Below are positions 59,524-64,000 of a stretch of 64,000 bases of DNA, one piece after another; position 1 is the stretch's first letter, and each line of letters opens with the position of its first letter. A program made the position numbers and the translations under genes. The notes beneath the pieces are model-generated. The model did no database searches. It was given only the letters and a program-made list of their open reading frames with translations, and was not told where the DNA came from. The stretch comes from Tolypeutes matacus (taxonomy: Eukaryota; Chordata; Mammalia; Cingulata; Chlamyphoridae): NCBI GenBank assembly GCA_026826555.1, contig JAKSZT010053994.1, positions 1,977,742 to 2,041,741 on the forward strand, in the 5' to 3' direction.

Positions 59524-59689
59524 ACCACACTTGCATATGAGTTGGGCTTCCATGTCCATGTGGTGGTGTCCTAGCCGACAAATACGGCAGCCTTTTAAAT
59601 GCATGCTTTGGCAGCTCAGAAATTTTATTTTTGTCCTCCCTTAATTGTCCTTTTGCCATGGACATAAACATGGTTGACAAGTAGTTCTT

Positions 59690-62150
59690 GTTCCCAAATC
59701 ATAAGTTGTTTCCTTATTCTCTGTCCCCATATGTGGGAGCCTCTAATAGTCTAATCATTTTTCATCAGTCATGGATCTATATGGCCAGCCCATTTTAATG
59801 GTCCATGAGTTTGTAAATACGTAGCAGTAAGTTGTGGTTGGATTGGACTGCACAGCCCTCACCCATTTGGAAGAATAGCCTTATTCATTCTTAGTCAGTA
59901 GGTGCCCATCATTGGGATGGATGACCACAGTGTCTCAATGGACTCTATTAGCCAGGATTTATGAAAATATAACTGTGAACCAAGCATTATCAGGGACACT
60001 TTCAAACCACAGGGTCACACTTAACCACATGAAGGGCAGGAGCAGCTCCTGCAGTCTGTTTCTTTTCCTCAGATAAAACAATTATTTGTTTATGGAGTGG
60101 GTTGACTGCCTGAGGCACCAGTCTGCTTTAGTCTTGGATATGGCATTTCTGTTTAATGATGGAGCTTTGTGGAGCCTCTCCTACTTTATTAGTAGGATTA
60201 GTGAGTACCCATGAGATGATGGGCAGTTTTTGTCTTAGATTATATCTAGCATGTCAGTGCTTAAATGCTTGGGCTCCAGTAAGCCCCAATAACAGGCTAA
60301 ATTTTGTCATTTGAAGTTGGTGTATGTAATGGCTATCTTGAGCAGTCTGCTTATCTAAAACTAAGGGATCAGTGCACCCTGTTGCAGATATTTGTTTCCA
60401 CAGTCTCCTCTCTGCCGGGGTAGCAGTTGCCAAAAGTTGTAATTATATAGGACTAGAAGGGCACATTTGTCCTAGTGACAGAGCTCTGCCACTGTTTGTT
60501 GCATGGCCTTTACAACCTGCTTGTGTTGGAGGAATTTAAAGGTGGCTGCCTTGGAGTGGCCTTAACTAGAAGAATTAAATGAATATCCAGGTGTGGCATA
60601 TGTTGCATCCTTTGACTACAGAGGATTATCAGCTGTTTATCCTCTCCATTAGTAGTGGGAGTGGCTAGTGACAGTAACTTCTGTTTGCCTTTGATGGTGC
60701 TAGTCCATGACACAGACAGTGAAATGTCAACATTTATAATGCACTCAGCAGTGGGGAACATGATCACAAGCACCTGAAATGGCCAAAAAAAAAAAAACCC
60801 CACCTACCAGCACATGTGTCCTTGTCTGTCATGTGTCAATGCACTCTAAGTCCCCTAAGTCACTAGTATATCATTGCACCTGAGGGGCCCTTGGATTATT
60901 GCCACTTCCCTGTATCTATTAGACCCATTAATTTCTGGATCCATTCACATTTCCCTTTTACCCAAAAAGGAGCATAAGGCTTTCTATCCTCAGTATGGAT
61001 CCTGAGACCTTATTCCCATGCTTAGTCATTTTTTATAGGAATAATATCAGGCTACAGTCATGTACCCTGTTATAGTCTCTAACACAGCATTCTCACAGTT
61101 AGAATTATCTTCCTTATTCTTCTGTTCAGGTGCAGTGAGGACTTATTAACTGTTGTTTTCTCCTCCCCCATTTTTGACTTTGTTCAGAGACTCAGAGGGT
61201 GGTTATGCTGAATTCTAAATTTTTTCAATACATCAGACCATCTTTTTCCTAATCCTTTATGGCTCATAATAGGGTCTTAACACCTAAATTAGAGGGACCC
61301 CTTTATTCCCAATAGTGTTTGTTGAGTTCTTTCACAGGAATTCCATTAAATTTTGCTCTATTTATCTTTTGCTTTATTAACCAAAGGCACATTGCCCAGT
61401 GATTGGGTCTGGATCCATCTTTGCTTTACCTGGTTGCTCTTTGTGCTCACTTTATGTATTCCATGTAGGGCAACCTCCAATTCCTCAACTATGGTGTCCT
61501 ATATCTGTGGCCTGTCTCAGTGAAGATGGTTGTCACTTCCTATTATTTCTATCTCATAGTGGGACAATAAGGGGGGCTTTCTCACCACTTTCCCTGCCAT
61601 CATCCTTGAGGGCAGCAAAAGGGAAAGGCAGTTCTTTTATTGAGATGCATCTTCTTTCGTGAATGTCTCCAATGCTGTCCAAGAGTTTCAGCCACATCCA
61701 GTCATGAGGAAGAGTATGATAGACAATTGTCAATCACTTTTAACTTCAGGGCATTTACAGACTCACAGTTTTCCATTGGGTTTACTTTTTGGGACATCTT
61801 CCACAGTTGGGAAAACCACTCTCATGCTCCCAGAAATCCAAACAAAAAGTGTCTTGAACTTGTTCATATCTCTAACCTGTTGGCTGTTCTGTGTAATAGG
61901 GGCAAAATTGTTTTGCAGAAGTTCAGTAATTATCTCAGACTTAGAAAAGTCAATCTGCAATATGTCCTCATTGAAAAGATGCACCACACAGAACAACATA
62001 CTTCTCCTGGCTTCTTTCAATATATATCTCTTAATTTCCATATTTTTCTTTCTAAAACAAAACAAAAATAATTACAACATCTTGCAGTTTTGCGACACCA
62101 TTGGTAGCTAGGCATGAGTGCAAACAGGACTAATCTGGGGTTTACAAACA
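59690..62150 (-). pseudogene. ERVL-like (class III) internal region, gag-pol remnants
   Basis: Read on the minus strand. A 97-codon stretch at 60,510-60,803 has FPTAECIINVDIS (protease/RT border type) followed by LLSLATPTTNGEDKQLI and QHMPHLDIHL, which I match to the RT thumb/connection of ERVL elements. The palm between them is deleted. Gag-like sequence is suspected at about 61,100-62,150, including a VEELEVALHGIHK-type segment, but is too decayed to prove. The region lies between similar LTR-like repeats at 53,617-53,924 and 62,597-62,925, and the plus-strand retroviral remnant at 54,870-59,523 sits inside it. No open reading frame survives. Confidence 0.5.
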
Positions 62151-62596
62151 ACCTAGACCAGGTGGAGCTCAGGAGACTCTCCTCTAAAGTCATTTGCAAC
62201 CATAGGGTAATTTGGAGGATTGGAAAATTTCAGGGGAACATGCAGGAGACTAGGATCTAGGACAAAGTTTCTCTACTTTTCCTAGAATTTATCTCCTTCA
62301 TTTCTGCCCTTATCTTCTGCATTCATTCATCCCTGTTTACAAATATACTGCCTATATCCTACTGCACCTCACATGACCAGTGTGAGGCAAGCTCTAAGGT
62401 CAGGCAATCACCGCTGATGGCACTGACACCTCACTGGGATGGCTAAACTGACAATCATTTAAGCTTCTACCATGGCATGTTATATTTTTTTGGCAATCCA
62501 GTCAAATATACTTATTTGTTGATCAGAAAGTGAGACACCTAAAGAAATGTCAAACCAATAAAAAGCACTTGTAAGACTGGCCAAATGAAACACGTT

Positions 62597-62925
62597 TGAC
62601 ACATCACTGGATGAAGCAACATTTTACTCAAATAGAGAAGAGACACAGAAGCACATCTTCACAAGTGGGAGTAACTTTTCCAAAGCCAGCCGGTTTCAAT
62701 CTTTGGTCAATGGAGTCATATATTTTAAGTGCCACATACCTCTCAGTGTTTTTGTGTTCCAGTGCTGGAAGCTGGGTCCCTTCCTGCCAGATACATATAT
62801 ATGACCAGAGTGTGTGCTTGATGTTAGAACACATGCTCACCGGAATCAGATTGTCTCCAGAGTTTATTTTAAAATACTTGGGGCAATATGGGAAGGGATG
62901 AACTGGCAGTCCACATATCTAGTAG
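62597..62925 (-). mobile_element. Candidate LTR of an ERVL-like provirus (right)
   Basis: Direct-repeat partner of 53,617-53,924. On the minus strand AAAATAAACTC near 62,865 could be a polyadenylation signal. No convincing primer-binding site seen at 62,596. Boundaries are estimated from where similarity stops. Confidence 0.5.
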
Positions 62926-63243
62926 GAGATGGTGTTTTATCCTGCCAAGTTAACACACTTGGTCTTGAGGACAGGAGGGAATTGGGGGTCCTAAGTAAAG
63001 CGAATTGGCTGTGGTAAGAACATCCCCTCTTATAAACTTCCCTCCAGTATTACTTGTTCTTCATAGTGAAGAATGAATTGAGCATGGCATGCACCTTAAC
63101 AGCCAGTTCGCATGGAGACATCCAAAGCATCCATAGCATGCTCTGTTTTAAGGGACAGATATTTAGATCCTCTTTTCAATAAAGAAATGAACTTTTACAT
63201 TTTTCCAGTTTTCTAACATTATTGTGTTCTTATTCGGCAGTTT
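62926..63243. other. Unassigned sequence
   Basis: Contains AATAAA at about 63,178 in plus orientation. No coding similarity. Confidence 0.4.
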
Positions 63244-64000
63244 TTCTCAATTTTAAACATTTTATTTTTATTTTTATTTATTTTTTTGCTTACAAAAATG
63301 TTATATATATATATACACATATATTTTAAGAGGTGCTTAGATTACCTAAAATATTACACGGAACCCACTGGGATTCCCATGCTGCCCACCTCCCACACCT
63401 CCCACCACATCCCACACAAACATCTCCCACAGTGTGGCCCACCAACCTCAATGAACTTACACATCCTGGAGCCTTGCCACCAACCATAGACCACAGTTAA
63501 CACTGTAGACCACACTCTCACCCACTCAGTTCTGAGTGGTGTGTGCTGATTTAAAATGGCCTACATCCATTGCCACAACAGTACTCAGGACAACCTCCAA
63601 CTCCCAAAGAAGCCCCTGTATTTCAACTGCTCATCCCCACCCTACCCAAAAACTGTCAAGTGGCCACTGGCTCCACCTCATTGTTATAATTTCTTGCGTT
63701 GCAAGAATCACCATATGTGAGCAAGAGAATACCATCAAGTCCACTCTAGTCCATAGTTCTTCCCCCAATCCAGAGGCGACTGGAATGGTGATGTCCACTC
63801 CAACTCCGAGAGAGGGCTTATATCCCATGGATATGGTGGGTGGGATGATCCTGCCTGCAGATGCAGGCCCTCTCCATTCCCTGGGATGGCCATTTCCCAT
63901 TGTAGTCTCCTCACCAGGTGACTTGGATGAGTCCATTGAGCTGTAGGGTAGGAGTTGCAGTTCCACCTAGATTTCATGCACACCTGGCACATAGGTAGGC
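63244..64000 (-). mobile_element. L1 3'UTR insertion, continues beyond the window
   Basis: T-rich left end (tail of a minus-strand insertion), then the same sequence as 44,474-45,172 in reverse, including GGAACCCACTGGGATTCCCA. It extends at least 120 bp further 5' than that copy. Open frames at 63,536-63,946 and on the other strand arise by chance in this GC-richer non-coding sequence. Confidence 0.85.

Noticed and set aside
59399..59680. Minus-strand open frames opposite the LTR as genes
   Set aside because: They lie antisense in GC-rich U5 and flanking DNA, and read no known protein.
63536..63966. Overlapping 136- and 111-codon frames on both strands as coding
   Set aside because: Homologous frames exist in other copies of the L1 3'UTR with different stops. 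Open by composition only.

Overview
This window is mammalian intergenic DNA that is almost entirely transposable elements, in layers. tRNA-derived SINEs of the DAS type (17,142-17,355; 20,386-20,574), several copies of short DNA-transposon-like repeats that I associate with xenarthrans, and an L1 lineage with a very long 3'UTR point to an armadillo (Dasypus) or close relative. The species call is inference from repeat families. I see no intact host protein gene, rRNA or functional tRNA gene.

Layout. 1-6,090: a decayed plus-strand L1 ORF2, split by a solo-LTR-like insert (91-867) and by a 5'-inverted L1-3'UTR insertion (2,420-4,028). 6,850-13,800: two minus-strand L1s carrying nested DNA-transposon-like repeats. 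13,805-18,000: plus-strand older L1 pieces with DAS SINEs. 18,000-27,270: mostly unique AT-rich DNA with MIR, L2-like, DAS and DNA-transposon-like copies. 27,275-29,260: a 5'-truncated minus-strand L1 3'UTR. 31,789-32,470: a retrocopy of an RNase H1-like mRNA. 34,844-35,462: an L1-3'UTR insertion with target duplications. 38,206-51,030: an apparently full-length minus-strand L1 (about 2.5-kb 3'UTR, ORF2, ORF1, about 1.9-kb 5'UTR) with three later insertions. The largest of these (45,954-48,580) is a composite that carries a coding-like fragment, a 30-bp tandem array and a solo LTR. 51,470-52,775: another 5'-inverted L1. 53,617-62,925: remains of an ERVL-like provirus (minus), split by a plus-strand class II/type-D-like retroviral mosaic (54,870-59,523). 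63,244-64,000: another L1 3'UTR copy, cut by the window end.

The most interesting region is 54,870-59,523. An AT-rich, ruined class II (betaretrovirus-like) pol plus N-terminal envelope remnant is joined near 57,050-57,108 to a GC-richer gammaretrovirus/type-D-style envelope remnant. That envelope ends in a 366-codon open frame. It is followed by what looks like a constitutive transport element (two copies each of CCAATGACGGG and CCTAAGACAGG around a perfect apical hairpin), then a polypurine tract and a 3' LTR with an extremely short R region. All viral genes here are broken (frameshifts, stops, deletions, lost catalytic residues). The RNA export element is the part that looks best kept.
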